A DNA stretch of 64,000 nt from Brassica napus (GCF_020379485.1 NC_063449.1:39429473-39493472), one strand, 5' to 3'; positions 1 to 12,145 are shown, numbered from the stretch's first letter. Made by a program: numbers and translations. The notes: a model not told the origin generated them from the sequence alone.

Positions 1-1907
1 GAGTTCGGGTTCATGAACCAAGAAGTGGTTGGATTTTCTGAGATTTTGGATTCAGCCCACCGATTGAGAAGCATGTCGCCTATGTCAGCCTTGAAGACTC
101 AGGCACCGATAAAACCGTCAAACCGTCATCCTCCCAACCAGATTGGAGTGAGGAGAATGCTCCAAAGGTGGAACTTAAAGCCCTCCCAGCTGGGCTGAGG
201 TATGCATTCTTGGGACCGAATTCCACATATCCTGTTATTATTTGTGCTAACCTGAATAATGTGGAGACCGCTTTGCTTCTTTCAAAATTGCGAAAGTATA
301 GAAAAGCATTGGGGTACTCTTTGGATGATATTACAGGTATTTCTCCAGATCTTTGCATGCACAAGATTCACTTGGAGGATGAGTCAAAGACGTCCATAGA
401 GCACCAGCGAAGACTGAATCCCAAACTGATGGAAGTTGTGAAAAAGGAGATTCTAAAGCTGTTGAGTGCAGGGGTGATCTACCCAATTTCAGACAGCACT
501 TGGGTGAGCCCGGTTCATGTGGTTCCTAAGAAGGGTGGCATCACTGTCATCACAAATGAGAAAGCTGAGCTGATTCCTACCAGAACAGTCACAGGGCATA
601 GGATGTGCATTGACTACAGGAAGCTAAACTCAGCCACAAGGAAGGACCACTTCCCACTTCCTTTCATTGACCAGATGCTGGAAAGACTAGCCAACCACCC
701 CTACTACTGTTTTCTCGATGGCTACTCTGGGTTCTTTCAGATACCCATTCATCCAGACGACCAAGAGAAGACAACATTCACCTGCCCATACGGTACTTTT
801 GCCTACAGGAGAATGCCTTTCGGATTGTGCAATGCTCCTGCCACTTTCCAGAGATGCATGATGTCGATCTTTACTGATCTTATTGAGGACATTATGGAGG
901 TTTTTATGGACGATTTCTCAGTCTACGGTTCTTCATTTAGCGACTGCCTTGCTAATCTGTGCAAGGTGCTGGAAAGATGTGAGGAGAAGAACTTGGTGTT
1001 AAATTGGGAGAAGTGTCATTTCATGGTGAAAGATGGCATTGTTTTGGGTCACAGGATATCAGAGCAGGGTATCGAGGTTGACAAAGCAAAGATTGAAGTT
1101 ATGACCAGCCTACAGCCTCCCAGGACAGTGAGGGATATTCGGAGTTTTCTGGGACATGCCGGTTTCTACAGGAGGTTTATCAAAGACTTCTCTATGATAG
1201 CGAGGCCACTCACCCGTCTGCTGTGCAAAGAAGCGAAGTTTGTTTTTGATGCTGACTGCCTCGCTGCGTTTCAGATTCTCAAGAAGTCTCTAGTCAGTGC
1301 TCCCATTGTGCAGCCACCAGATTGGGACTTGCCATTTGAAATAATGTGTGACGCAAGTGATTACGCGATTGGAGCTGTTTTGGGGCAGAGAAAAGACAAG
1401 AAACTCCATGTGATCTATTATGCCAGCCGAACGCTTGATGATGCTCAAATCAAGTATGCTACCACTGAGAAGGAGTTGCTGGCAGTAGTTTATGCTTTCG
1501 AGAAGTTCAGGTCCTATTTGGTGGGCTCGAAAGTAATTGTGCACACAGACCATGCAGCCTTGAAGTACCTGATGACGAAAAAAGATGCTAAACCGAGACT
1601 CTTAAGGTGGATCTTACTGCTACAGGAGTTTGATATTGAGATCAGAGACAAGAGAGGAGCAGAAAATGGAGTGGCAGATCATCTTTCCCGAATGAGAGTG
1701 GAAGCTGAAACACCACTGGATGATACATTACCCGAGGAGAATGTCTATGTGATCACCTTGCTGGAGGATGAGTATTTGGATCAGGCTGATTGCTGTGTCA
1801 TGAGACAAATTCAGGATGATCTCCCATGGTTTGCAGACTTTGCAAACTACCTATGTGCTGGAATTGAACCACCGAACCTGAAGGGTATGAGAGGAAGAAG
1901 TTCATGA
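1..1907 (+). pseudogene. pol: Ty3/gypsy pol: reverse transcriptase and RNase H (broken)
   Basis: Copies the element RNA into DNA in the cytoplasmic particle. From about base 42 the reading frame encodes the linker, then RT with the FMDD-type catalytic box (FMDDFSVYG, near 905-930), the LGH motif (near 1045 and 1150) and RNase H starting at [11 protein letters not shown] (near 1345-1380). It runs to a stop at 1905-1907. Breaks seen: an in-frame TGA at 39-41, where the family usually continues, and loss of one base near 1884, which puts the integrase in the next frame. No ATG start is expected because this is an internal polyprotein segment. Confidence 0.9.
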
Positions 1908-3112
1908 GAGATGTGAACCACTACTACTGGGATGATCCCTTCCTCTACAAGAGATGCTCAGATGGTTTATTCAGGAGATGTGTTCTGGAGAATGAGATGC
2001 AAGGGATTCTTTTCCACTGCCACAGTTCAGAATACGCAGGCCATTTTGCAACATTCAAGACGGTTTCTAAGGTCCTGCAGGCTGGTTACTGGTGGCCTAC
2101 ACTTTTCAGAGACGCCCATGAGTTTGTCTCAAAGTGTGATGCATGTCAGCGGAAGGGTAACATCAGTAAGAGAAATGAGATGCCCCAAAATTTCATCCTT
2201 GAAGTTGAAGTTTTTGATGTATGGGGAATTGATTTTATGGGCCCTTTCCCATCTTCTTATGGAAATGAGTACATCTTGGTTGCGGTTGATTATGTCTCCA
2301 AGTGGGTGGAAGCAGTAGCCAGCAAGACAAATGACTCTAGTGTTGTCAAGAAAATGTTCAAGACAGTCATTTTTCCAAGATTCGGGATCCCGAGAGTGGT
2401 TATTAGTGATGGAGGCTCTCACTTCATCAACAAGACGTTCGATAAACTGCTGAAGAAACATGGAGTAAAGCATAAGGTAGCTACACCTTATCATCCTCAA
2501 ACAAGTGGGCAGGTTGAAATATCGAACCGAGAAATCAAAGGGATTTTGGAGAAGGTTGTAGGCAAAACGAGGAAAGACTGGGCTGTGAAGCTTGATGATG
2601 CCTTATGGGCGTATAGAACCGCCTACAAGACTCCTTTGGGCACCACTCCTTTTAATCTGGTCTATGGAAAGTCTTGTCACCTACCTGTGGAATTGGAGTA
2701 CAGTGGTTTTTGGGCAACGAAGTTGATGAACTTCGACATTAAAACCGCAGCAGAAAGGAGGATGGTTCAGTTGAACGAGCTGGACGAGATTCGGTTGAAC
2801 GCCTATGAGAACACCAAAATCTACAAGGAAAGAACTAAGGCATGGCATGACAGAAAGATAATCCCGAGAGACTTCGCTGCTGGAGACAAAGTCCTTCTGT
2901 TCAACTCTAGACTCAAGCTATTTCCTGGAAAGCTTAAGTCTCGTTGGTCCGGACCTTTCGCCATCACAGAGGTTAGACCTTATGGAGCTGTTGTCTTGGA
3001 AGACAATGGGAGGAAATTCACCGTTAATGGGCAGAGGCTAAAACCTTACTTCACAGATGCAAAACCCGAAGAAGGAACCAACATTCCTTTAACGGAACCC
3101 AATCTCGCCTAA
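1890..3112 (+). pseudogene. pol: Ty3/gypsy integrase region of pol (frameshifted from RT)
   Basis: Inserts the cDNA into chromosomes. An H-H-C-C zinc-binding region ([10 protein letters not shown], then CDACQRK) lies at about 2015-2155. The catalytic core has D in DFMGPF, D in SDGGSHF and E in [11 protein letters not shown], which is the D,D,E triad. A C-terminal basic domain with an SRWSGPF motif (near 2940) follows. The frame is open for about 400 residues, but one missing base near the RNase H/integrase boundary puts it out of phase with the upstream domain. The ATG at 1904 is not a true start but simply the first Met after the frameshift. Confidence 0.9.
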
Positions 3113-3610
3113 GGACAACAAAATAGTCAGGCTCGCGACTTTAAACAAGCGCTGACTGGGAGGCAACCCACATGGTTTGATTTTCTTTCTCTTTTGTGAT
3201 TATGTTTTCTTGTGTGAATTGATTTTTGGTTGTGTTTTTAGATGATTTTCAGGCATGTATCACGATCAGGCAGAGATCGATCGATCATAAAGAAACAGAA
3301 CAGGCGATCCCTGTAAGAGATCGGTCGATCCTACACGTACGGATCGGTCGATCTAAGGTGCTCACGACACATGACGACTCGGGCGCTCACGACACCGCTG
3401 CTGGACCTGAGGCAGCGGAGGACTCTGACGATGATGGAGCCTTGGAGAGGCGCTCCAAGAGGCGCACTGACCGCAACGCCTGATCGGTAATCTCTCTTGG
3501 AATTATTTTCACACCGAGACGGTGTGAAGTAAGTCTGGGGGAGGATGCTACTTATGTATCATATTGCTTTTATTTCTTTTATTTTCTTAGTTTATCGGAT
3601 TTGATTGTGT

Positions 3611-3654
<44 letters not shown>

Positions 3655-4830
3655 TACGTATTTTTCTCAGACCCTGTGATGATTACTAGACTATTTCCTT
3701 GTGTGTTGTGCATTATATTTCATATTGGCCATTTTTCAGGACTGTTAGCGCAGACAAACCGAGGAACCACTTGACCAAACGACCTCTCCTTAAATCTTTT
3801 ATCAAGTCTCGGTGAATTGTAATCGACTCAACTATTTTTGACCATTAATGAATTTAATTTCTTTTGACCAGGAATCAACATCAGGAAACGGTACACCATA
3901 TACACATTCAGGATTATCTTTACCACATTTTACCACTCTTTAATAATCCTGAATGGCCAGACTCATCAATAGTTTGGTACCTCACCTACACCTTACCCTT
4001 TTATTTCATCTCCATGCATTCTTACACACTGATCATATGTGCATACATGTGCAAAAACAATGGAGAGATTAGGGTAGACATGGTTCATCCGACTGCTTAG
4101 GTAGGATCGGAACATTTAGGTGGTTAGACACGGACCTGTGTGTCTAGAGGTGTAAATAGAAAAATTGGGTGTTGTAAGTGTGTGATTGCATCGCAGTGTA
4201 TATATTCGATTTCGGTTTGTATAAGTTTTCGTTCTAAAAAAAAAAAAAAAAAAAAAAAAGAAATGAAAATGAAAAAAAAAAAAAAAAAAAAAAAAAAAGA
4301 GTTCATGTTTATATCTCATTCAGTAGATTTGATTTAGACATTTTATTTTTATTTTGTGTACCAGAGATGATGCGTTGTTTAAATTTGGGGTTAGAGTTTG
4401 AGATTTGTTGGGTTTTGATCATTTGAAACTTGAGCAGTTCGAAAACGTGGTTATCAATATACTCGGTTTCTCCAGCGATTTTGCATAATGTTTTGCATTT
4501 TTTTTGTTATCGCTGATACCCACAAACACTTGAGCCTCACCTAATTAAACACTAAAACAGCCTCCCAAACACCGAGCCCGTTAAACCTGATGGAGATATC
4601 TTTGGTGGAAAGGTCACGCCCTTTTTAATGAATGTAAAGAGTTGATTACTTGAAACTGAGACTTGCAGGTCTGAAATATGGAAAGGTTTGCGCGGTCTTG
4701 GTGGGGATTTGGAATGAATGCCTTGACAGTCTCTGATTTAAGTGGTTAGCGAAATCACAAGGTAAAGTCTACTGAGGGTTAGTGAGCTCCCAAATTTTAA
4801 TCCTCTTTACTTGAGGACAAGCAAAGATTC
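3113..4830 (+). other. Noncoding 3' spacer of the Athila-like element
   Basis: No recognisable protein domain. It contains a small open frame at 3226-3483 with an acidic/basic tail, a long A-run (about 3619-3649), a polypurine-like TCTGGGGGAGG at 3535-3545, and two further A-rich runs at about 4236-4298. Athila-type elements may carry an env-like reading frame here, but none is discernible. Confidence 0.7.
3275..3353 (+). repeat. Three GATCGGTCGATC-type motifs in the 3' spacer
   Basis: GATCGATCGATC at 3275-3286, and GATCGGTCGATC at 3319-3330 and 3342-3353. They are the reverse complement of the four GATCGACCGATC motifs inside the LTR of the same element. Confidence 0.85.
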
Positions 4831-4844
4831 AAGTCTGGGGGAGT
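4831..4844 (+). promoter_or_regulatory. Polypurine tract for plus-strand priming
   Basis: AAGTCTGGGGGAGT lies immediately before the LTR start TGATATTCCG. Position and composition match the PPT of Ty3/gypsy elements. Confidence 0.8.
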
Positions 4845-6166
4845 TGATATTCCGTATTTTTAACGGTTTTAAACTCGTTTTGGAGCAATTAAATGGTCGG
4901 TTTTAATTAATGTTTTGGTCTATTTGATGCGTTTTGGTGTTCTTAAGTGTAATATGCAGGTTACTAGATAGCTTGAAAGAAAAGAACGCATTCGGGATTT
5001 ATTCAGAAGCAAGATGGACCGAACAATGGACCGAATGAAGTATTGATCGCACAGAGCACGAGATCGACCGATCCGGGCTACCTGGATCGACCGATCTGTG
5101 GCTTTCATGCACTAGATCGACCGATCCGAGCCATGTGGATCGACCGATCTCAGGCGCTACGGGCTCCACACGCACAAACGAGCTTTTCACTCCTTTTTAC
5201 CCACTCCCCTCAATAATTCAGAGAAGAACTCGACTTTGGAGACTCAGAAAAGACCAGGGGGCGACCAAGGAGGAGATTTACAAGTTCTAGAGAGAGATTT
5301 GAGTGTTTTGTACTTGTTTTGGTGTGATTTGTGAAGATTTGTAAAGGAGTTCATCTCAAAACCATTTGGAGAAGATCTTCTGAACCTTTACTCTGTTTTA
5401 ATACAATCTTATCATGTTTTCTTCATCAAAATCGTTTTGTTCTTGCTTAGTTATGTGTGAGTAGTCATCTAGTTGGGTTTAGGGGTTCTCATAAGGGATT
5501 TCTTGATGTTTTGATCCATAAAACGTGTGTAGACTAAGGGATTACGTTTTGGTTCTTCATCTAATGGATTTCTTACTGCTTGAACTGAATTGATCACTTA
5601 GTTCATGATATTAGATTGTTTGATGCACCGAAAGTGATTGTTTGAACTTCCGAAAATACTTTAGATGAGCAAAGTGTCCTTAACCCTCGGAAGTTGATGT
5701 TATTGCGCTTTGTGAACATATTGAACCTGTTCTTAATGCTTGTTTAGAAATTGAAACTCAGCGGAAGTTAGTGTGGAGATTTCTATAACATAGAGAATTA
5801 GCGCTACGGAAGTAGGTTAATTCTAATATCGTGTTTGAGTTCTAGACGGTTCTTAATATATCCCTGTGTCTTCCATTAATTGTATCTTGATTAAAAAGAA
5901 ATCCCTGAGAATTCCCAATGCCCAACGTTTGTTTTAAAATAGTTTTCAAATCGTTTAAATCATCTTTTTACAACTTGTTTATGCTTTGTGACACTAGAGA
6001 AAATTAAATAAAAACCAACAAAAATATATCTTGTTTCGCTGTAGCTATTAACTTGTCTGCAACTCTACGTGTGATCATCGGTCCCTGTGGATTCGATCCC
6101 GCATTACTACTGCGTACTTTACTGTGCACTTGCAGTTAGATAATCGGGTTAAAACTCGAGACATCA
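4845..6166 (+). repeat. 3' LTR of the Athila-like element (about 1.32 kb)
   Basis: Begins TGATATTCCG right after the polypurine tract and ends ACATCA, so it has TG...CA termini. Near the end it carries CCTGTGGATTCGATCC, which recurs at the same relative place in the minus-strand LTRs further along. The partner LTR is outside the window, so the exact ends are inferred. Confidence 0.75.
5062..5149 (+). repeat. Four GATCGACCGATC motifs in the LTR
   Basis: Exact 12-mers at 5062-5073, 5085-5096, 5115-5126 and 5138-5149, with flanks alternating A..C and G..T. Each is an imperfect palindrome. They lie about 215-305 bp from the LTR 5' end, in the expected U3 region. Confidence 0.9.
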
Positions 6167-6591
6167 ACTGCCAAGTTGAACAATTGTCTTGTTCAACTTG
6201 TTCACTACTTATTTACTGCTTTATAATCTATTAGCCTAACTTAATCATAAACTGTTTAGATCTAATTGGTTCCCTAACTCCCTGTGAATTTGATCCCTAA
6301 GTATTACAACTCGACCTCTTATTTGAAAGAGTATAAATCACTACTTAGAGTAATTTGAGTGATATCATGAGTGTCATCAAGTTGCTTCTTCAGGTCAAGG
6401 ATGCAGAAGAAGAGAATTCACTGAACTCGCGCTTGCCATTGACCAGAGTTTGTTGGAGGCTGCCAATCCCATAGTGCTGTCCTCTTTCATTTGTGAAAAT
6501 AAACTACTACAACAACAACAAATGTTAATTTTATACTACAAAGCATAAGAAAAAGTATCAAGTATGAAGAACAAAGCCAAAAATAAAAGAA
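6167..6591. other. LTR-end-like remnant and unassigned sequence
   Basis: 6230-6350 contains CCTGTGAATTTGATCCC and ends near GTGATATCA, resembling the 3' end of another Athila/Tat-type LTR. The rest, to 6591, has no recognisable gene. Confidence 0.4.
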
Positions 6592-6864
6592 TCAGCTTAC
6601 CAAAACGAATAGCTTGTTATCCTCATCTAGGGAGATATGTTGATCATTGGAAGCACCGTCTGATATCTGTGAGTTATCACCCTCAAGGGTAGACAACTCG
6701 GCTTCTTTGTTCCTCTGATATACCTCTGCAATCTGCTGGGTTTTCTTATCAACAAAGGTTCCATCCTTTGTTGTATGTGTCTTGATGAAAACTTCACCAA
6801 GAGTAACTGGTCTACTCAATTCCTCAACCTGAAATGGTAAAAAAAAAATAAAGGTTAAAAACAC
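6592..6864 (-). pseudogene. En/Spm (Ptta-type) transposon protein fragment
   Basis: The minus frame reads VTLGEVFIKTHT, then DGTFVDKKTQQIAEVYQ. This matches the plant Ptta/En/Spm-type protein also present in the CACTA element of this window (compare [16 protein letters not shown] at about 47500-47560). Only about 75 residues remain, flanked by AT-rich DNA, so this is a relic. 6865-7310 holds nothing recognisable. Confidence 0.65.
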
Positions 6865-7310
6865 AAATCAAAGTATATATATATATGTATGTCTATATTT
6901 TAGGGTTAAGTTATGGGGTTTAGGGTTTGAAATATGATGTAAGTTTTTGGTTATGTTTTGGAGTTTAGGATTTGAAGGACACCAAACTCCATATACTAGT
7001 ATCTTACTAAATATATAACCCCTAAAATATTACACATATAAATATTTTATATCAAAACTCTAATTATCATTTTTATCTCTATTTTTATGAATATATATAA
7101 ATATTGTATGACCGCCGATTCCAATGGTTTCTGTTTGGTTAAGTATTCTTCCGGTTTTTTATTTGATTCAAATAATATCAATAGTACATCAAAGATACAA
7201 CACACAAACAACATAAGCAAACATATACTCACTCCACAATGAAACAAAGAGATCGCACGAAAGAGAAAAAAACACACACAAGATAAAACCTCTGAAAAAT
7301 ACTAAATGAC

Positions 7311-7512
7311 TCAATCTTGAACAAATTTAGGATTTAGCCCTCTTGTCTTCCTCGTCTTCCCTACAAATAGATCCTTCGACTTGATCAAACCAGGGAGGCA
7401 ACCAACGACTGTCGCAAACGGAAACTGAGCCAACGAATCTTTTCTTCCTAAAGAAACAATGGCCATCTCTGTCTTTGACCCTAACTATCTTTCAAAACAG
7501 TCCCAGTGAGCC
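7311..7512 (-). pseudogene. C-terminal piece of an AIF-like FAD/NAD(P) oxidoreductase gene
   Basis: The minus strand reads EMAIVSLGRKDSLAQFPF, then VVGCLPGLIKSKDLFVGK and a stop at 7311-7313. This is the C-terminal end of plant apoptosis-inducing-factor-like (AIF/FSP1-type) flavoprotein oxidoreductases, as I recall the family. It is preceded at 7470-7512 by a piece reading QWLTGTVLKDS with a stop in it. The roughly 100 residues that normally separate these two pieces are missing, so the gene is broken. A second copy of the QWL..GTVLKDS piece lies at 15943-15992, on the far side of a Harbinger-like insertion. Confidence 0.7.
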
Positions 7513-7879
7513 ATTGAGAGAAAGTGTAATTTTAAAATTTTAGATTAAAAATTATAAATTAATAGTACTATCTTAGCAAAAAAAAATGATATTGTGAATT
7601 TGAGGAGCTGGTATTGGATTGGGAAGTTTGGTGGAATTAAATATAACTGTAATTAGGATTCTTTTAATGGATTTCATTGGATTCTTAAAAGATGAGAAGG
7701 AAAATAGAGATTTTTGAAAGATTCTTTACGTGATAAGCAATTGGATTTTAGAACTATACACGAACTTGGGCTTAGACTTTGTTTCCAAATCAACAATAAA
7801 AAATATGAAAATCATTACTAAAATATCTTTTGCAAATAAATAAAACTATGTAGTTGTTGCCAGAAAAGGAAAAAAAAAG

Positions 7880-9210
7880 CTAAGTAGTTGCATCTTTCCA
7901 CATTTCTTCAGCCATAGCTTCTCTCCAGATATTAGCACTTTCTGTTTCTTGATCTTGTGTCTCCAAAATTTCTTCAACATTTTCAGAATCATCTCTTGCA
8001 TTGTTTCCTTCCCTATTTTTTGCATTGGTAGTTTCATTGGGAACTTCAACAGGAAACTCATCTGAGCGACAATGCTTGCGAAGAAAATTATGTAAAGCTA
8101 CACAAGCCAATACCAATTCTGCTTGTCTCTTGATAGAAAACGGAGGAGCAGATTTAAATATTAGAAATCGTGATTTGAATATCCCGAATATTCTCTCAGT
8201 CACATTTCTTAAGGAGGAATGACGATGATTGAACAATTCATGTGGAGTTTCGGGATCACAGCCTTGGCCAGTAAAGTCTTGAAGATGATATTTAGTACCT
8301 CAAAAAGGAGCCAAAAGTCTGTGTCTGTTAGCAAATCCACAATCAGCTAAATAAAATTTTCCTGAAATAGAATTAAACATAGAACTATTAGCTCATCATT
8401 TAATAGATAAAATTACTAGCTTAATATTTATTATACAAAAAATTACCATGTGGAAATTCAAATTTATTAGTTCTCTTCGTTAAAGCATCATATGATACTT
8501 TTGAATCATGAGCTGAGCCTTCCCATCCACTGAGAACGTATATGAATTTCATATCAAAATTGCAAACAGCCAACACATTTTGCGATATTATTCCTTTTCG
8601 ATTGCGGTAGCTAGGAGCATCACACTTAGTACAATCAATTGCTCCTAAACAATCCTAAAATAAATATGAATTTTTAGTTTTCTCAAATATAATAATAAAG
8701 AATAAAAAATATATTAAAACACACACATACCTAAAAATAAAGATAAAATCTCATACTTTCTCTGATTTTCCTAGGTACCGTGAGTTTGGGTTTGGCCATC
8801 AAACTTGGAGCAATTGTATTTATTGCCCTTAAGACTTTGTGGAAATTTGTGCTTGTTGCGAAATTTGACCTTTTGAAAGTATCTTTGGTGTGACAATACC
8901 TCGAATTTTGGCCGACGGTGACTAGAAAAGTGGCAACCATTTCTTCAACACAGATGAATCTCGTATCTTTCAGATGTGTTGTTTCTTTAATAAGGTCACA
9001 TAGCTTGAGAAACACATCTGGATACATTCGATACAACTGTCGAAAATGTTGAGGATCTTCTTGCAACACCTTGTGTATATAGTCGTATCCGATTCTTGTG
9101 ATAGGCCGTCGAATGGGATAATCGATATAGCTCTTAAATTTGAAATATCGATGTGCAATCAATATTTGTGCCAATCCAATCATTGTCACCAATAAATGCA
9201 ACACTTTTGT
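7880..9210 (-). pseudogene. PIF/Harbinger transposase (DDE nuclease), nonsense-mutated
   Basis: N-terminal exon at 9204-8731: PIRRPITRIGYDYIHKVL, then [18 protein letters not shown]. The middle part, about 8655-8270, reads DCLGAIDCTKCDAPSY, then SGWEGSAHDSKV and KFYLADCGFANRHRLLAPF. This contains the DDE-fold residues of the DDE_Tnp_4-type nuclease. The C-terminal exon at 8236-7880 reads NHRHSSLRNVTERIFGIFKS, with the final acidic E. Introns are apparent near 8730-8657 and 8450-8390. A TGA (plus-strand TCA at 8300-8302) interrupts the nuclease just after LLAPF, so this copy probably makes no active enzyme. Confidence 0.8.
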
Positions 9211-9440
9211 ATCTAAATCTTCATCTTCTATTTGTTTTCTTATAATTTCGATCTCTTCACCTTCATCCGTTAACCTTGTGCAAGAAAAAAGATGAATCTA
9301 TTAAAATATATGGACTAATATCATTATCTCAAACAATTAGTGATACTAATATTATTAAAATATATGGACTAATATCATTATCTCAAACAGTTAGTGATAC
9401 TAATATTATTAAAATATATGGACTAATATAATGTTATTGC

Positions 9441-9985
9441 TAGGCCTGAGACTTTTATCTGAGATTCGATCCGGATCTGATCCGAAAATCCGGATATCCG
9501 GAGGGGCCGAATCCGGATCCGAATAGTAAAATGTTGGATCCGTCAAAGTCGGATCCGGATCCGGATACCTTAATTTTTTAGTCCAGATATCCGGATCCGT
9601 AAGTTTTATTAATAACTATTTCAAAAATAGTAATATCTATATATAAAAATTAATTTATTTAATATATTTTTATTTTTATAATAGTATATATAAATTTTAT
9701 GTAAATTTTGTAATATTAATACATAGAAATAATTAAAAAACATTATATATATATATTTTTTTTTTAATATTTTTTATATATTAATATTATTTTTTATTTA
9801 TTTTAAGGATCCAAATCCGGATCCGGATATCCGCCGGATATTACAATTTTTAGAAGGATATCCGACACCCGGATATCCGAGAACCCCGGATCCGGATAAA
9901 AATAGTAAAATTATGGATCCGCCGGATAAAGATCCGGATCTAGATACCTTAAAATTGCCCGGATATCCGATCCGTCTTAGGCCTA
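9441..9985. mobile_element. hAT-type MITE (545 bp)
   Basis: Terminal inverted repeats TAGGCCTGAGAC and GTCTTAGGCCTA are flanked by GTTATTGC (9433-9440) and ATTATTGC (9986-9993), a 7/8 match to an 8-bp target duplication. The arms are degenerate GGATCCGGATATCC repeats around an AT-rich core. No coding capacity. Confidence 0.85.
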
Positions 9986-9993
9986 ATTATTGC

Positions 9994-11320
9994 TATTAAT
10001 ATTACTAGGGTTCGTCAGCGCGGGGTTAGTAAATGTTGTATATCCCAATATACTAATTTCCAAGATTTCTAATAGAACTGCTATCATTTCTATACCTCAA
10101 AGATTATAACTTACTTAGAAAAACACGTTGATTAGTGAGCAAAGTACGAATTAACTTTGGACCATATGTTTTCCAAAACTTATATGATCGTGCTTGGGAG
10201 AACATATATTTTGCGTTTGGTAATGCATTTAGAAAGTAGCTCAAGAGAGTAGAGCTGATTACTTTCATGAGCTGTTCGAGTCTTCATGAATCATATTTGA
10301 TGCTTCTGGGGTAAAGTCTTTCATGATTAGATTAACTGAGAAGTTTTGACATATGACTCTCAAAGTATTTTACTCTGTTTTTCTTTTATCAATTCTATGT
10401 TTTCTATTTATTTATCTAACATTGTTTGAAATTTATGAGACTTTGTAATAGGTAGAATCTATTATCAGTCATATAAAATATCTATGTATTAGGAAAAAAT
10501 ATTTTAGCAAAAAAAAAACAACATGATTAATATTTCTTGGTGTGCAGGAAGCTTAATATTTAGCAAATACATCAAACTACAAAACAAATGTACGTGGAGT
10601 GAACGTCTTTTACATTTCCTCGAGTTATTCAATGACACAACGTACACCTCCCTGCTAAGGCCCCCACCTACAACCCTCTGCACATGCAAAGATCTGCAGC
10701 TCACCACTTCATAGTTCTTTCAACCTACAACCTTAGGAGATGTAAGAACTGGGTATTGTTGTGGCTTTGTGTGCCTGATGTTGCAGAGCCATTCTTTGAG
10801 GTGGTCAATGAATCCACCACATCGTCTTGCTAAAATTCTCGTCTGTAATCCAAAGTTATGACCTGAAGTTCGTGCGTGTCTATAATCTCTTGAGGTATGC
10901 TCATATGATTATTACTGAAGCTGATGATGACACTAACCTCAAGAAGCCATCCAATATATGTGACATTATTGACATGATGGTTCATGCCGAGATCAGCTCG
11001 TCTTGGCTGCAAAGAAACATGATTATAAAGTCCTTTAGGAATGTTGATTCTTACAAAGAATCTTATTGTTCTATTTTATACCTTAAGTCCAATGATTGAG
11101 TACTTGGCCAGATCTTCGAGTTTGGGGATATTCTTCAAGCTTCTGGTATTTTCCTCCTCAGGATATGCTAATCTACAAAGATATACAATAAACAGAATAG
11201 TTGGCAATTCATGAATATAACGATATGATTGACCAGCAAACATTGCATTGGCACAAAGTTCTTTTACCTGGGTTCTTTAGGACAAAACATCAAGTGCTCG
11301 TCCCGAACATCATCAGAAAC
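9994..11320. other. Unassigned stretch, no supported gene
   Basis: Moderately AT-rich. Short open frames occur on both strands (for example plus 10827-11099), but none shows a recognisable domain or splice pattern. No repeat structure stood out. Confidence 0.4.
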
Positions 11321-11479
11321 TTTCTGTAGCCGTCTTGTGTCTTGGTTCATCATCACCTACTTGCTGAAACGGTAACACATAGGTACAACTAATCAGGACA
11401 GTCCCATAAACCCAAGTGACAGAAACTTATATCTTTAACATAAGAAAATTTTATTCCATTGCACAAACCAATGGAGAAA

Positions 11480-12145
11480 GCAAACAATGATGAGAAGGAA
11501 ACCTAGTAGCGCGGCCAGTGAATTCACCGTTAGCAATGTCCTTAAGAATCCAGTCACGCCTTGTCGCTATCCTTCCTTCACTCTGACAACCACATCACCC
11601 CTGTAACCAAAATTTTTAAGAATTCAACTCATTTGTTGTCATCAAAACATACGCAGCCAAAAAGAAAAAAAAAAAACAATACCAAGCTGGATATCTGTAG
11701 ATCTCAATGTGCATTCTCGAAGTGACCCAAATGAGATTCAGTTTCCTCATGGTAGGTGTTGTCGCAAACCCATCAGTCAAAAATACAACGCTCTGAAACT
11801 GATTACATCCCACCTCCTAACCTACATCAAACGAACAACAAAGTTCTTGTTTTTTTAAATATTGACCAATCAAGATGCATACATAGTTTTAACTATCTAA
11901 AATCTAACCTGCAAAAGATTGGCAATGGTTTGAACCGTAGCGGTTTTGCTACATAGCACTTCGTGGGATCTGACTATGAACTTCTCCGTATACACGATAC
12001 GCCATCCTCCGTCAAGCTACCCAACATGATGCCTCTTTCCACCGCCGAGTAGACATCTGTGACGAGGTCCACCATTAGAAACCGAATCCCCTCCTCCTCT
12101 GCCATCACCACATCGCTCCACTGGTTCGTCTTCACCCTTCGATTC
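11480..12145 (-). pseudogene. Unidentified multi-exon gene fragment
   Basis: Several minus-strand pieces look coding. About 12140-12045 reads MAEEEGIRFLMVDLVTDVYS and is preceded by a TTGTTGCAG acceptor at 12152. About 12025-11900 reads GGWRIVYTEKFIVRSHEVL. About 11815-11690 reads FQSVVFLTDGFATTPTMRKL. About 11570-11500 reads RRDWILKDIANGEFTGRATR. Pyrimidine-rich leader sequence and a possible intron lie at 12150-12500. I do not recognise the family. Frame changes inside the last pieces suggest decay. It may be a host gene fragment captured by the surrounding transposon. Confidence 0.4.

Larger units (their letters stand above)
1..6166 (+). mobile_element. 3' part of an Athila-like Ty3/gypsy LTR retrotransposon
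   Basis: Order on the plus strand: end of the protease-RT linker, reverse transcriptase, RNase H, integrase, a long noncoding 3' region, a polypurine tract and an LTR. RT-RNaseH-integrase order is diagnostic of Ty3/gypsy. The long 3' spacer, large LTR and residue pattern suggest the Athila/Tat branch (inference). The 5' LTR, gag and protease lie outside the window. At least one nonsense codon and one frameshift in pol make this copy non-autonomous. Confidence 0.9.

Noticed and set aside
4116..4319. Poly-Phe / poly-Lys reading frames
   Set aside because: They are translations of A/T homopolymer tracts on both strands.
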